Assembly (NCBI GenBank): GCA_963760405.1
Contig: CAVXCV010000011.1
Span: 151,829-215,828 of the forward strand
Length of the DNA stretch: 64,000 nucleotides
Source of the DNA: RYN-230 sp963760405
Lineage (GTDB): Bacteria > Actinomycetota > Actinomycetes > Streptosporangiales > Streptosporangiaceae
Reading direction: 5' to 3'
The stretch's first letter is position 1. Every line of letters starts with the position of its first letter. Shown piece by piece: positions 54,847-63,812 of the stretch. A program made the translations under genes and the position numbers. A model generated the notes under the pieces. The model was not told where the DNA came from. It searched no databases and saw nothing but the letters and a program-made list of their open reading frames with translations.

Positions 54847-55586
54847 CGCTGCCCGTCCACGAACGCCTGGCGGGCCGCGTCGGCGACGCCGGTGAGGTTG
54901 AGCTCGAAGGTGAACCCCTGCTCGTACCGGTAGGAGCGCTTGACGTCGACCGGGTCGATGCCGTTCAGGGACTGCTTGGCCGCGCGGATGATGGCGGGAT
55001 CCTTGGCCGCGATCTCGGCGGCCAGGGCTCGCGCGGCTGTCCGCAGGTCAGCCGGGGGCACGACGTCGAGCACCGTGCCGAAGCCCAGTAGCTGCCGCGC
55101 GGAGACGGTCCGGCACGTGTACACCATCGCGCGCATCAGCGGCTGGGGAACCAGCCGCGCCAGGTGCGTGGCCGCGCCGAGGGCGCCCCGGTCGACTTCG
55201 GGCAGGCCGAAGGTGGCGTTGTCGGCGGCGATGACGATGTCGGCGTTGCCGGCCAGGCCGACGCCGCCGCCGAGGCAGAAGCCCTGGACCGCGGCGATCA
55301 CCGGGACCGCGCAGTCGTAGACGGCGGCGAACGCGGCGAAGCAGCCCCGGCTGGCACCGACCAGGGCGGAGTGCCCCGGGGTCCGCTGCATCTCCTTGAT
55401 GTCCACGCCGGCGCAGAAGCCGCGGCCCTCGGCGGCGATGATCACTGCCCGCACGTCCGGGTCGGTGCCCGCCGCGGTGACCGCGGCGGCCAGCTCAAAC
55501 CAGCCATCCACCGGCAGTGCGTTGACCGGCGGGAAATCGATGACGACCTCGGTGGTGCCGCCGCTGGTGCGAACCTCGATTCCCAT
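54843..55586 (-). CDS. echA20: ring-opening hydrolase EchA20 (crotonase fold)
   Basis: Crotonase-family enzyme (247 residues) that opens the D ring of HIEC-CoA. It has DFPPVNALPVDGWFELAAAV, the oxyanion loops GRGFCAGVDIKEMQ and AVQGFCLGGGVGLAGNADIV, and C-terminal DPVDVKRSYRYEQGFTFELN. Matches Rv3550. ATG 55586 (MGIEVRT) is chosen; longer in-frame starts exist but are poorly conserved. Divergent from an SDR with a KstR2-like half site between, as in Rv3549c-Rv3550. Confidence 0.9.
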   Translation of the reverse strand: MGIEVRTSGGTTEVVIDFPPVNALPVDGWFELAAAVTAAGTDPDVRAVIIAAEGRGFCAGVDIKEMQRTPGHSALVGASRGCFAAFAAVYDCAVPVIAAVQGFCLGGGVGLAGNADIVIAADNATFGLPEVDRGALGAATHLARLVPQPLMRAMVYTCRTVSARQLLGFGTVLDVVPPADLRTAARALAAEIAAKDPAIIRAAKQSLNGIDPVDVKRSYRYEQGFTFELNLTGVADAARQAFVDGQR

Positions 55587-55656
55587 CGCCGCGTCCTCAC
55601 GGTCACCGTGGGCAGGCCGGCCAGCAGGCAGTGCTCCAGCTAGCGCTGCTCGGCCT

Positions 55657-55670
55657 AGCGTTTGCTTGGT
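55657..55670. promoter_or_regulatory. KstR2-like site, echA20/SDR
   Basis: AGCGTTTGCTTGGT keeps one intact KstR2 half (CTTGGT) and the leading AnC of AnCAAGnnCTTGnT; the left half differs. The position is that of a known KstR2 site in M. tuberculosis (Rv3549c-Rv3550). It is 12 bp before the SDR start. Confidence 0.65.
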
Positions 55671-55682
55671 AGCGAGCCTAAC

Positions 55683-56490
55683 ATGTGGCGCATGCGCGCC
55701 GTCGATTACGCGGGCCGGGCAGTGATCGTCACGGGCGGCACCCGGGGGGTCGGCGCGGGCGTCGCACGCGCGTTCCTGGAGGCCGGCGCCCAGGTGCTGG
55801 TCTGCGGCCGGACCGGGCCGCCCGAGGCTGGCCCGCTGCCGAGCGTGGACGGGCGGACCGCCGTGTTCGCCCGCGCCGACGTCAGGGAGCCAGCGCAGGC
55901 CCAGCGGCTGATCAGCGAGGCGGCTGATCTCTTCGGCCGGCTGGACGTCGTGGTGAACAACGCGGGCGGGTCCCCCTACGCGGACGCCGCCACCGCGTCG
56001 CCCCGCTTCCACGCCAAGATCATCGAGCTGAACCTGATCGCGCCGCTGCACGTCGCGCAGAGCGCCAATCGGTCATGCAGGAGCAGCCCGAGGGCGGCTC
56101 GATCATCATGATCGGCAGCGTGAGCGGGGTGCGGCCATCTCCGGGCACCGCCGCCTACGGTGCGGCCAAGGCGGGCCTGCAGCACCTGGCCACCAGCCTC
56201 GCGGTCGAGTGGGCACCAAAGGTCCGGGTGAACAGCGTCGTGGCCGGGCCGGTGGCGACCGAGTCGGGCGCTCTCGCCCACTACGGGGACGCCGAAGCGA
56301 TGACGGCGATCGGCGCAGGCGTGCCACTGGGCCGGATGGCCACCCCGGCCGACGTCGCGGACGCCTGCCTGTTCCTGGCCTCCCCGCTGGCCGCCTACGT
56401 CAGCGGTGCGGCCCTGCTGCTGCACGGCGGTGGCGAGCGGCCCGCGTACCTGGCGGCGGCAAAGGGCCGGTGTACGCTCCGAACGACTAG
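55683..56490 (+). pseudogene. short-chain dehydrogenase (Rv3549c-like), frameshifted
   Basis: SDR with VIVTGGTRGVGAGVARAFLE, DVVVNNAGGSPYADA in the first frame and IIMIGSVSGVRPSPGTAAYG (Ser, Tyr) with AAKAGLQHLA (Lys) in the second. The switch is near 56070 (SAN | VMQEQPEGGS). Near the end, GGGERPAYLAA should lead to a stop at TAG 56488-56490, which needs one more indel; otherwise the frame runs into the aldehyde dehydrogenase. The start is ATG 55683 or 55692, with no ribosome site; it may be leaderless. Matches the gene beside echA20 in M. tuberculosis. Confidence 0.8.
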
Positions 56491-56505
56491 AACATGTTCT
56501 AGTCG
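56484..56505. promoter_or_regulatory. extended KstR operator before the aldehyde dehydrogenase
   Basis: A perfect 22-bp inverted repeat with the ideal 14-bp KstR core TAGAACATGTTCTA at 56488-56501. It is 23 bp before the aldehyde dehydrogenase ATG. Confidence 0.92.
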
Positions 56506-56527
56506 ACCTGCCGCCAGGGATCTGACC

Positions 56528-58041
56528 ATGGTCGCTTCCATCAAGCCGTATCGCGACGACCTCGGCCTCAGTGACGGGCTCATGCTGATCGACGGGCAGT
56601 GGGTACCGGCGCAGTCCGGCCAGATCTGGAACCACAGCCATCCCGCGACGGGGGAGGAGGTCGCCTCGTTCCCCGTCGCCGGGCCCGGCCGATGTCGACC
56701 TGGCGGTGCGCGCGGCCCGCAGGGCCTTCGACGAGGGACCGTGGCCGAGGTCGCGGGCCACCGAGCGGGTGCGGGTGCTGCGGAGGATCGCGGATCTGGT
56801 CCGCGCGCACGGCGACGAACTGCTCGAGGCTGCAGGCGCTGGATAACAGCGTGCCGCTCAGCTTCGGCTCCGTCTACGCGACCTCGCCGGCCTTCGTGGC
56901 CGATTTCTTCGACCACCACGCGGGCTGGATCGACAAGCTGGCGGGCGAGACGCTGCCGCCGTACCAGGGTGGCGATCACATGGTGTTCACGCTGCGCGAG
57001 CCGATCGGCGTGGTCGGCGCCGTGATCCCGTGGAACGCGCCGCTGCTGCTGTTCGCGCAGAAGGTCGCCCCGGCGCTGGCGGCGGGCTGCACCATCGTGC
57101 TCAAGCCGTCCGAGTACGCCACGTTCGCGGTGCTCCGGCTGGCCCGGCTGATCACCGAGGAGTCCGGGCTGCCGCCGGGCGTGCTGAACATCGTTACCGG
57201 GCCGGGCGACCCGACCGGTGATGCGCTGATCAGCCACCCGATGGTGGACAAGCTGTCCTTCACCGGAAGCCGGGCGGTCGGCCGCCGGATCATGATCGCC
57301 GCCGCCGACGGGTTCAAGCGAGTCAGCCTGGAACTCGGCGGCAAGAGCCCGGCCGTGGTCTTCGCCGATGCCGACGTGGCCACGGCCGCCGCGGTCACGA
57401 TGGGCACGGTGACGCTGGGCCTGTCCGGGCAGGTCTGCGTGGCGCAGACCCGCGCGCTCGTACACCGGGAGAAGGTCGAGGAGTTCCTCGCGGTGGCGGA
57501 CATGATCGGCGGCATGGTGAGTTACGGCAGCCCGTTCGACCCGGCAACCACAGCGTCGCCGCTGATCAACACCAGGCAGCTGGACCGGGTGCTCGGGCTG
57601 ATCGCCCAGGGCCAGGAAGACGGCGCCCGGCTGGTCTGCGGCGGAACCCGGTCCGACGGGGACCTGGCCTCCGGGAACTTCGTCGCTCCGACGCTGTTCT
57701 CCGACGTGACCAACGACATGAGCATCGCCCGGGAAGAGATCTTCGGCCCGGTGCTGTCGGTGATCCCGTTCACCGACGAGGACGAAGCCGTCCGGATCGC
57801 GAACGACACCGAGTACGGCCTGGCCGCGACGGTGTGGACCTCGGATCTCAAGCGCGCCATGCGGATGACCCGCGCGATCAGGGCGGGCACGGTCGGGATC
57901 AACGGCTTCCAGATCGAGCCGCATGCGGCGTTCGGCGGCTATCGCCAGTCCGGTCTCGGCCGGGAGGGCGGCCGGACCGCGATCGAGGCCTACACGGAAC
58001 TGAAGACCGTGTTCCTGCCCACCACCGACGAGATGATGTGA
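56528..58041 (+). pseudogene. aldehyde dehydrogenase, two frame breaks near the N-terminus
   Basis: NAD(P)-dependent aldehyde dehydrogenase directly behind a strong KstR site. From 56850 the frame is intact: VGAVIPWNAPLLLFAQKVAP, LKPSEYATFAVLRLARLITE, FTGSRAVGRRIM, ELGGKSPAVVFADADV (general base Glu), GLSGQVCVAQTR (nucleophile Cys), EEIFGPVLSVIPF and QIEPHAAFGGYRQSGLGREG. The first 110 codons lie in three frames, with switches near 56690 and 56830. Possible substrates are sterol side-chain aldehydes or propanal-type products; not decidable. ATG 56528 (MVASIKPYRDD). Confidence 0.82.
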
Positions 58042-58048
58042 GCCGGGC

Positions 58049-58318
58049 TCAGAACATCATGTTGTGCATCGGCATCACGTCGGGCTTCGCCTCGATGCCG
58101 GCCTTCGCCAGGATCGGCTCCAAGATGGCACCGAAGGCCGCGAATGCCTGCTCAGACTCCCAGACGTCGAAGACCATCAGATTGTCGTCCGGCCCGAAGC
58201 AGGAGTGGAAGACCCGGCCCGCCGGGCGGCCCTCGCCGGCGTCCTCGAGTTCCCGGATCGTCTCGTCATATTGAGCGGCAGTCATCGATCCTGAGTGCAT
58301 ATAAACACCGATTGCCAT
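58049..58318 (-). CDS. small dimeric alpha/beta-barrel-like protein
   Basis: An 89-residue protein. It begins MAIGVYMHSGSMTAAQYDET and has LMVFDVWESEQAFAAFGAIL, the pattern of ferredoxin-like (ABM/quinol-monooxygenase-like) small barrels. The strong ribosome site GGGAGG precedes ATG 58318. It is convergent with the aldehyde dehydrogenase (8 bp apart). Function unknown; a co-factor-free monooxygenase or ligand-binding role is only a guess. Confidence 0.75.
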   Translation of the reverse strand: MAIGVYMHSGSMTAAQYDETIRELEDAGEGRPAGRVFHSCFGPDDNLMVFDVWESEQAFAAFGAILEPILAKAGIEAKPDVMPMHNMMF

Positions 58319-58355
58319 GAATCCTCCCGGTTGGAAAGTCAGACCTGCCTGACGG

Positions 58356-58835
58356 CTAGTCTGCACCCGCCGGCGGCAGCAGCTTGGCGTGATCCCAGGA
58401 GATGGTCCGGCGCGGCTCGATGGCATAGCCGAACCGCTTCCGGACCGCGTGCTCGACGTATTGCGCTAGTGCCGCGTCGTCGGCGCCGGCGCCCGGCCCG
58501 GCGAGTCCGCTCGTGATCCGCCGCCCGATGGCAGCGATGGCGGCCGGGTCCTCGATCCGCCTGGCTACTCCCTGGATCAGCACGCCGCGCAGATCGAAGT
58601 ACTGTTCACCGGTTTCGACCAGGGCGCTGATCCGGCCATCGCGCTCCAGGTTCAGCGCCTTCTGCGATGACTTGTAGGTCCAGAACGTGATCTGGCTGTC
58701 CACCAGCACGTAGTACATGGTGACCAGGTGCGGATAACCGTCCGCGCCGTTAGTACCGAGCTGCACCTTGCGGCCGGCCGCCAGAAACTCCGCCACCTCG
58801 GCCGTCGTCATCGACACCTGATCCCGCTGCTTCAC
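58356..58835 (-). CDS. pyridoxamine-5'-phosphate-oxidase-fold (PPOX) protein
   Basis: Split-barrel flavin/F420-binding protein (159 residues): TAEVAEFLAAGRKVQLGTNG, DGYPHLVTMYYVLVDSQITF, YKSSQKALNLERDGRISALV, GYAIEPRRTISWDHAKL. This is the Rv1155/PPOX class, often F420-dependent in actinobacteria. GTG 58835 overlaps the stop of the upstream SDR; ATG 58811 (MTTAEV) is an alternative. Operon with the SDR suggests a steroid-linked reduction, unproven. Confidence 0.82.
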   Translation of the reverse strand: MKQRDQVSMTTAEVAEFLAAGRKVQLGTNGADGYPHLVTMYYVLVDSQITFWTYKSSQKALNLERDGRISALVETGEQYFDLRGVLIQGVARRIEDPAAIAAIGRRITSGLAGPGAGADDAALAQYVEHAVRKRFGYAIEPRRTISWDHAKLLPPAGAD

Positions 58836-59785
58836 CGGGCCGCCTCCGGCGCCTGGAAGCCGATCGTCTCGCCGGCCAGCGGCAGTGTGTCCTCGCAGGC
58901 GAACCCGGCCGCGCCCGGCTCGGCCGGCGAAAAGCGGGCCCAGCGCGGCCGCGATCGACTCCAGCGTCCACATGCCGTCGGGAGAGCCGTGCTCCGACGC
59001 CCACCACGCGGCGCGTACCTTCGGCGGCTCCATCACCGCCGCGACACCGCCGTGCACGACGAACACCTCGCCGTTGATGCCGTCCGCCGCCGGGCTGGCC
59101 AGGTAGGCAACCAGCGGCCCGACGTGTTCCGGCGCCAGCGGGTCGACGGCGCCGCCGGAGCCGTTCCCATCAGCCCGGCCGTCATGTCGGTGCGCGCTCG
59201 CGGGCAGATCGCGTTCGCCCGCACGCCATACCGCCCGCAGCTGCGCGCCGTGGTCAGCGTCAGCGCGGTGATCCCGGCCTTCGCTGCGGCGTAGTTGGGC
59301 TGGCCCGCCGAGCCGAGCAGGAACGCCTCCGAGGACGTGTTCACGATCCGTGCGTAGACCGGGCCGGCGGCCAGCTTGCTGGCCTCCCGCCAGTGCGCCG
59401 TGGCCAGCCGGGTGGTGATGAAATGCCCGCGCAGATGGGTCCGCAGCGACCAGGTCCCATTCCTGCGCGGACATCGAGAAGATCATCCGGTCCCGGAGCA
59501 CGCCGGCGTTGTTGACCAGGATGTCGAGCCCGCCGAACGTGCCGATGGCGGCCGTCGAGCAGCGCCTCGCCCGTGGACCACTCGCCGATGTCGCCGGCGG
59601 CGACGACCGCCTCGCCGCCCGCGGCCGTGATCTCGGCGGCGACCGCGTGAACGGCCGGGCCGGGCAGGTCGTTGAGCACCAGCCGGCGCACCGGCCCCGG
59701 CCAGCGCGAGCGCCTCGGCGCGGCCGAGTCCCTGACCAGCGCCGGTCACGATCGCCGTCTTGCCCGCCAGGTTCAGGTCGGTCAT
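58832..59785 (-). pseudogene. short-chain dehydrogenase with multiple frame breaks
   Basis: SDR readable only by joining about six frame segments: LAGKTAIVTGAGQGLGRAEA, AAEITAAGGEAVVAAGDIGE, MIFSMSAQEWD, FLLGSAGQPNYAAAKAGITA, VDPLAPEHVGPLVAYLASPA and the end PLAGETIGFQAPEAAR (stop 58832). The C-terminal extension past LYLASPA resembles the 300-residue SDR of the Rv3548c type, neighbour of Rv3549c. ATG 59785. Either badly decayed or in a stretch of poor sequence quality. Confidence 0.7.
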
Positions 59786-59839
59786 CTGTAAAGCCCCCAA
59801 TTCCGTCAGCAATAAGCCCGTGGCCGGCCGCGGCGTTAG

Positions 59840-60608
59840 TCAGCCAGGGCCGGACAAGCTGCCGCCGTCGATCACGAACTCGGTGCCGGTGCAGTAGGAC
59901 GAGTCGTCCGAGGCAAGGAACGCCACCAGGCGGGAAACCTCGACCGGCTCGCCGAACCGGGACAGCGGCATCGCCTTCATGAAGCGCTACGCCCTTCTCC
60001 GGGTCCTGGCCGTGGCCGTGTCGATCACCATCCGGGTCAGGATGCCACCGGGATGCACCGAGTTCACCCGGATTCCGAGGCGGCCGAGTTCCTGGGCGGC
60101 GGCCTTGGTCATACCGCGGACCGCGAATTTGCTGGCGGTGTAGGCGGACAGCCCGGAGGCGCCGGTGAAGCCCTCGATCGAGGAGATGTTCACGATCGAC
60201 CCGCTGCCGACGTCGGTCATCGCCGGGATCGCCGCCTTCATGCCGAGCCAGGTGCCGACCGTGTTGATGTCGAGGACGCGGCGGAAGTCGGCCAGCGGCA
60301 TTTCGGAGATCGGCGCGAACGTCAGCACCCCGGCGTTGTTGACCAGGACGTCAAGCTTGCCGAACGTCGCTACCGCGGTGGCGACTGCCGCCGTCCAGTC
60401 GGACTCGCTGGTCACGTCGTGGTGCAGGTACCGGCAGGGCTGCCGGGCCGAGCTCGGCCGCGACCGCCTCGCCCTGCTCGTCCAGCACATCGCCGAACAC
60501 GACCTTCGCTCCCTCGGCGACAAAGTGCCGCACGTGTGCCTTGCCCATGCCCCGCGCGCCGCCGGAAACCAGTGCGACCTTGCCGTCAAGCCCGCCGACG
60601 GTCCCTCC
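59840..60608 (-). pseudogene. FabG3-like hydroxysteroid dehydrogenase, frameshifted
   Basis: SDR matching 3-alpha/20-beta-hydroxysteroid dehydrogenase (FabG3, Rv2002) segment by segment: GKVALVSGGARGMGKAHVRH, EGAKVVFGDVLDEQGEAVAA, LDVLVNNAGVLTFAPISEM, IVNISSIEGFTGASGLSAYT (catalytic Ser, Tyr) with ASKFAVRGMTK (Lys), and VSRLVAFLASDDSSYCTGTE. Frame switches near 60440 and 60000. No clear start codon is seen after the ribosome-like GGGAGG at 60603-60608. Oxidises or reduces steroid hydroxyls, inferred from homology. Confidence 0.75.
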
Positions 60609-60620
60609 CGGACGTAACCA

Positions 60621-60634
60621 AACGCTTGCTTGGT
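60621..60634. promoter_or_regulatory. KstR2-like site before the hydroxysteroid dehydrogenase
   Basis: AACGCTTGCTTGGT keeps the CTTGGT half of the KstR2 motif. It lies just upstream of the dehydrogenase. Confidence 0.55.
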
Positions 60635-60676
60635 ATAAGCGTAACAGCCGGCCGCCGGCTGCCGCCGGGTGAAGGC

Positions 60677-61271
60677 TCAGGCCCGCGGGGAAGCGGATCC
60701 GCTGGCGGCGATCCCGCTGAAGAGGATCCCCAGGAACCCGTCCACCACCTGATCGGTGGCGTAGCCGCCGGTCCGGCGCCACTGGGCGGGAATCCACAGC
60801 ACGTCCCGCATCAGCCGGTAGGTCAGCTTCGCGTCGAGGTCCGGCCGGACAGCCCGGCCTCCTTGCCGAGTTCCAGCTGCGAGATCCAGATCCGTTCGAT
60901 CTCGCGCAGGGCGGTGGGCAGGTAGGCAAACCGTGGCTGCGTGCTGAAGTAACTCCAGTCGTTCTGCAGCATCGCGAGGGCTGCCCGGTGCTGCGACAGG
61001 GTACGGCTGGTCGAGCGCACGATCTGCTCGATCACGGCCTGGGGTCCCGCCCGAGGCGACCGCGGCGCGGTAGTCCGCCAGCACCTCGTTGATGAAGCCC
61101 GACAGGATCTCATCACCGATCGACTCCTTGGAGTCGAAGTGGTGATACAGGCTGCCGGGACAGGATTCCGGCGGCGTCCGCGATCTCGCGTACGGTCGTG
61201 GCGCGGTAACCCTTCTCCGCGAAAAGCTCGCCAGCGAGCACGACCATGTGCGCGCGCCGCCCGGAGCGCAT
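60677..61271 (-). pseudogene. kstR2: TetR-family repressor KstR2, three frame breaks
   Basis: Homologue of KstR2, repressor of the HIP (C/D-ring) regulon that responds to HIP-CoA. Joined segments read GELFAEKGYRATTVREIADA, then GSLYHHFDSKESIGDEILSG, WSYFSTQPRFAYLPTALREI and RPDLDAKLTYRLMRDVLWIP, in the order and style of M. tuberculosis KstR2. Switches are near 61158, 61048 and 60858. ATG 61271 (MRSGRRAHM) is the nearest start; a longer N-terminus is possible. If truly broken, the C/D-ring operons would be constitutive. Confidence 0.8.
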
Positions 61272-61373
61272 GGTCCCGTCCGGATCCGCGCCGACGGCCC
61301 CATCCCGGCCACTAGCCTGGCTTTTCCTGGTCGTTCCCACCTTCCCATTATCGCAGGTCCGGCTGGCCTCCCT

Positions 61374-61387
61374 AGCGCTTGTTCGGG
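61374..61387. promoter_or_regulatory. KstR2-like site before kstR2
   Basis: AGCGCTTGTTCGGG resembles the other two diverged sites (AGCG-TTG pattern) but has mismatches in the conserved half. Its position upstream of kstR2 parallels the autoregulatory site in M. tuberculosis. Confidence 0.4.
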
Positions 61388-61417
61388 GCGGCACCCGGCG
61401 CGCCTTGCTGTCCCGAA

Positions 61418-61431
61418 TGAAACCTGTTCTA
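61418..61431. promoter_or_regulatory. KstR operator before the 61.5-kb SDR
   Basis: TGAAACCTGTTCTA fits TnnAACnnGTTnnA at all fixed positions. It is 54 bp before the SDR start. Confidence 0.82.
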
Positions 61432-61485
61432 CTTTGTCCGCGGAGACCACGCTCGTGCGCTGCCGGACCGGCGGAGGCAGGCTCA

Positions 61486-62298
61486 TGATCCTTGATCTTT
61501 TCCGGGTCACCGGCCGGGTGGCCGTGGCGATTGGCGCTCGGCGGGGAATCGGCACGGGCGGCGACCGCGCCAATGGCGTCTGGCTCAGGCTCGAGCCGAC
61601 GTCGTCATCTCAGCGCGGACCGGGGAGCAGCTGGCCAAGGTGGCACAGGAGGTGGAGGCGGCCGGGCGGAGCGCCATGGTCGTGCCCGCCGACCTGACCG
61701 ACCTCGACGCGGCAGCGGGCCTGGCCGCCGCGGCGATCGACGCGTTCGGCCGGCTGGACATCGTGGTCAACAATGTGGGCGGCGCGCTGCCGCGGCCGTT
61801 CACCGCGACCGCGCCGCGGCACCTCGCGCAGGCCTTCGAGTTCAATGTCGCGGTCGCGCACAGCCTGGATTCACGCCGCGGTCCCTCATCTTCTGGCCGC
61901 CAGCACCGAGAACGGCGGAGGCGGCGCCGTGATCAACATCTCGTCCGCCATGGGGAGGGTAGCGGGCCGCGGGTATCTCGCGTACGGCACCGCCAAGGCA
62001 GCGCTGGCCCACTACACCCGGCTCGCTGCGGCCGACCTGGCCCCCAGGATCAGGGTCAATGCGATCGCTGTCGGAGCTGCGGCTACCTCGGCGCTCGACG
62101 TCGTACTCACCGACGACACGCTGCGGCGGCGGATGGAACAGGCGACCCCGCTGGGCAGGATCGGCGACCCGCTGGAGGTCGCGGCCGCCGTTGTGTTCCT
62201 CGCGTCGCCGGCCTCCGCGTACCTGACCGGCAAGATCCTTGAGGTTGAACGGCGGCGTAGACCGGCCCAACCTCGATCTCGGCCTCCCGGACCTCTGA
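61486..62298 (+). pseudogene. KstR-controlled short-chain dehydrogenase, frameshifted
   Basis: SDR in at least four frame segments: MILDLFRVTGRVAV with GIG, AAGRSAMVVPADLTDLDAAA, FGRLDIVVNNVGGALPRPFT, AVINISSAMGRVAGRGYLAY (Ser, Tyr) with GTAKAALAHY (Lys), and the end DRPNLDLGLPDL (stop 62296-62298). Switches near 61570, 61870 and 62252. Placed behind a perfect KstR site, so a steroid or acyl-CoA hydroxyl substrate is likely. Confidence 0.75.
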
Positions 62299-62394
62299 GC
62301 GGAGGTGCGCCGTAACGTTGCCGGGACGGTCCGGGCGTAGGCGCCATCATCAGCCACCACACCCAGGTGGACTCCGGCGGGAACCTGCTGCTGC

Positions 62395-63051
62395 TTGAGC
62401 GGCTCTGACCCTGCCGCCGGGTGGTGGGACGTGGTGCAGGCCGTGTTCTTCCCATTGCTGGTGCTGTGCTGGCTGGCGTCGCTGGCTAGCCAGGTGCTGA
62501 GCTACCGGCGTTCGTCCGGTGAGCGCCGCCAGCAGCTGAAGTGGCTGCTGACCGGGTCGGCTCTCGCCTTCGCGGGCGTCACGGCCGCAGCCCTCCTCCG
62601 GAACACGGCGCTTGGCGCCGCCCTTGGCGTGGCCGGGTTCTTTGCGCTCCCGCTGAGCATCGGGGTGGCCGTGCTGAGGTACCGCTTGTTTGATATCGAC
62701 CGGATCATCTCCCGGACGCTGGCGTATGCGCTGGTGACCGGGTTGCTGATCGGGGTCTACGCGGGACTGGTGCTGCTGGCCACGCAGGTGCTGAGGTTCG
62801 CTTCCACCTGGGCGGTGGCCGCGTCCACGCTGGCCGCCGCGGCCCTGTTCACCCCCTGCGGCGGCGGGTGCAGCGAGTCGTGGACCGGCAGTTCAACCGG
62901 GCCCGCTACGACGCCGACCAGATAGTGCGGGCGTTCGCGGCCCGGCTCAACGACGCGGTCGAACTGGGAGCGGTCCGCGATGACCTCGCCCACGCCGTGC
63001 ACACCGCCCTTCGAGCCCGCCCACCTGTCCATCTGGATCAGGCCGCCCTGA
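62395..63051 (+). pseudogene. fragment of a multi-helix membrane sensor-like protein
   Basis: Four to five membrane helices (for example FFPLLVLCWLASLASQVLSY, VTGLLIGVYAGLVLLATQVL) followed by RFNRARYDAD-type sequence and an end EPAHLSIWIRPP, the plan of an actinobacterial membrane family related to histidine-kinase sensor regions. Two frame switches (near 62860 and 63010) and a missing N-terminal half. No kinase domain follows. Probably a remnant. Confidence 0.6.
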
Positions 63052-63292
63052 CCGGCCCAGCGCCCGGGCCGGCCGCCTGGCGGCCATCGCCAGGGAGCGC
63101 GGGCTGTCGGTACGCGGTGTCATGGGCTACGAGGGTCACGTCATGGCCCTGGCGGACGCAGCCGAGCGGGCGAGGCAGTGCCGCCAGTCGATGGATCTGC
63201 TGGCCGGTAGACCTGCGGGGCTGGTAGCCAGCAGTACCTGTGTCGCTTCGAAGTGCGGGCAGACGTTGCCGGACGCGGCTCAAGACTTGTAG
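63052..63292 (+). pseudogene. possible remnant of a D-threonine-aldolase/alanine-racemase-fold enzyme
   Basis: The stretch AGRLAAIARERGLSVRGVMG followed by YEGHVMALADAAERARQ resembles the barrel segment of DSD1/D-threonine aldolase-type PLP enzymes. No start, PLP lysine or C-terminal domain is present; the frame stops at TAG 63290-63292. Confidence 0.4.
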
Positions 63293-63340
63293 CATTCGTT
63301 TTCTTGGATCGTTCGTGTTTTAACAGACAGGTTGGGCACC

Positions 63341-63786
63341 ATGGCCGCATCCCAGACTCCGACTACCGCCGAGGAGTTGCGCGGTGCCGGTCTGCGGGTG
63401 ACGGCCGCCCGTGTCGCACTGCTGCAGACCGTCCGGGACGGTGACCATCTCGGCGTCGAGGCGATCGCCTCCGGGGTGCGCGACCGGGTAGGCCATATCT
63501 TCCTTCAGGCCGTGTATGACGCCCTCCACGTGCTCACCGCGGCGGGACTCCTGCGCCGCATCGAACCAGCGGGCAGCCGGCGAGGTTCGAGGGACGCCTC
63601 GGGGACAACCACCACCACGTCGTCTGCCGGTCGTGCGGTGTCGTCGCTGATGTCAACTGCGCCGTCGGCGAGGCGCCCTGCCTGACCGCTTCCAACGACC
63701 ACGGCTTTTCGATCGACGAGGCCGAGGTCGTCTACTGGGGCCTGTGCCCCGGCTGTTCCCCGGCCCGCAATTCCTGGGCACCGTGA
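63341..63786 (+). pseudogene. furA: Fur-family regulator FurA, frameshifted
   Basis: Ferric-uptake-type repressor just upstream of katG, the conserved furA-katG pair. The DNA-binding part (RGAGLRVTAARVALLQTVRD, VYDALHVLTAAGLLRRIEPA) is in one frame. The metal/dimer part (ARFEGRLGDNHHHVVCRSCG, VVYWGLCPGCSP) is in another; the switch is near 63575. ATG 63341. If real, loss of FurA would derepress katG. Confidence 0.85.
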
Positions 63787-63812
63787 TCCGCCCCTAGTCC
63801 GGAAGGATTCCC

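Noticed and set aside
9700..61160. Programmed ribosomal frameshifting as a general explanation for the broken genes
   Set aside because: The switches occur in unrelated families at different sequence contexts, in both directions, without a shared slippery motif or downstream structure. Indels in the sequence explain them better.
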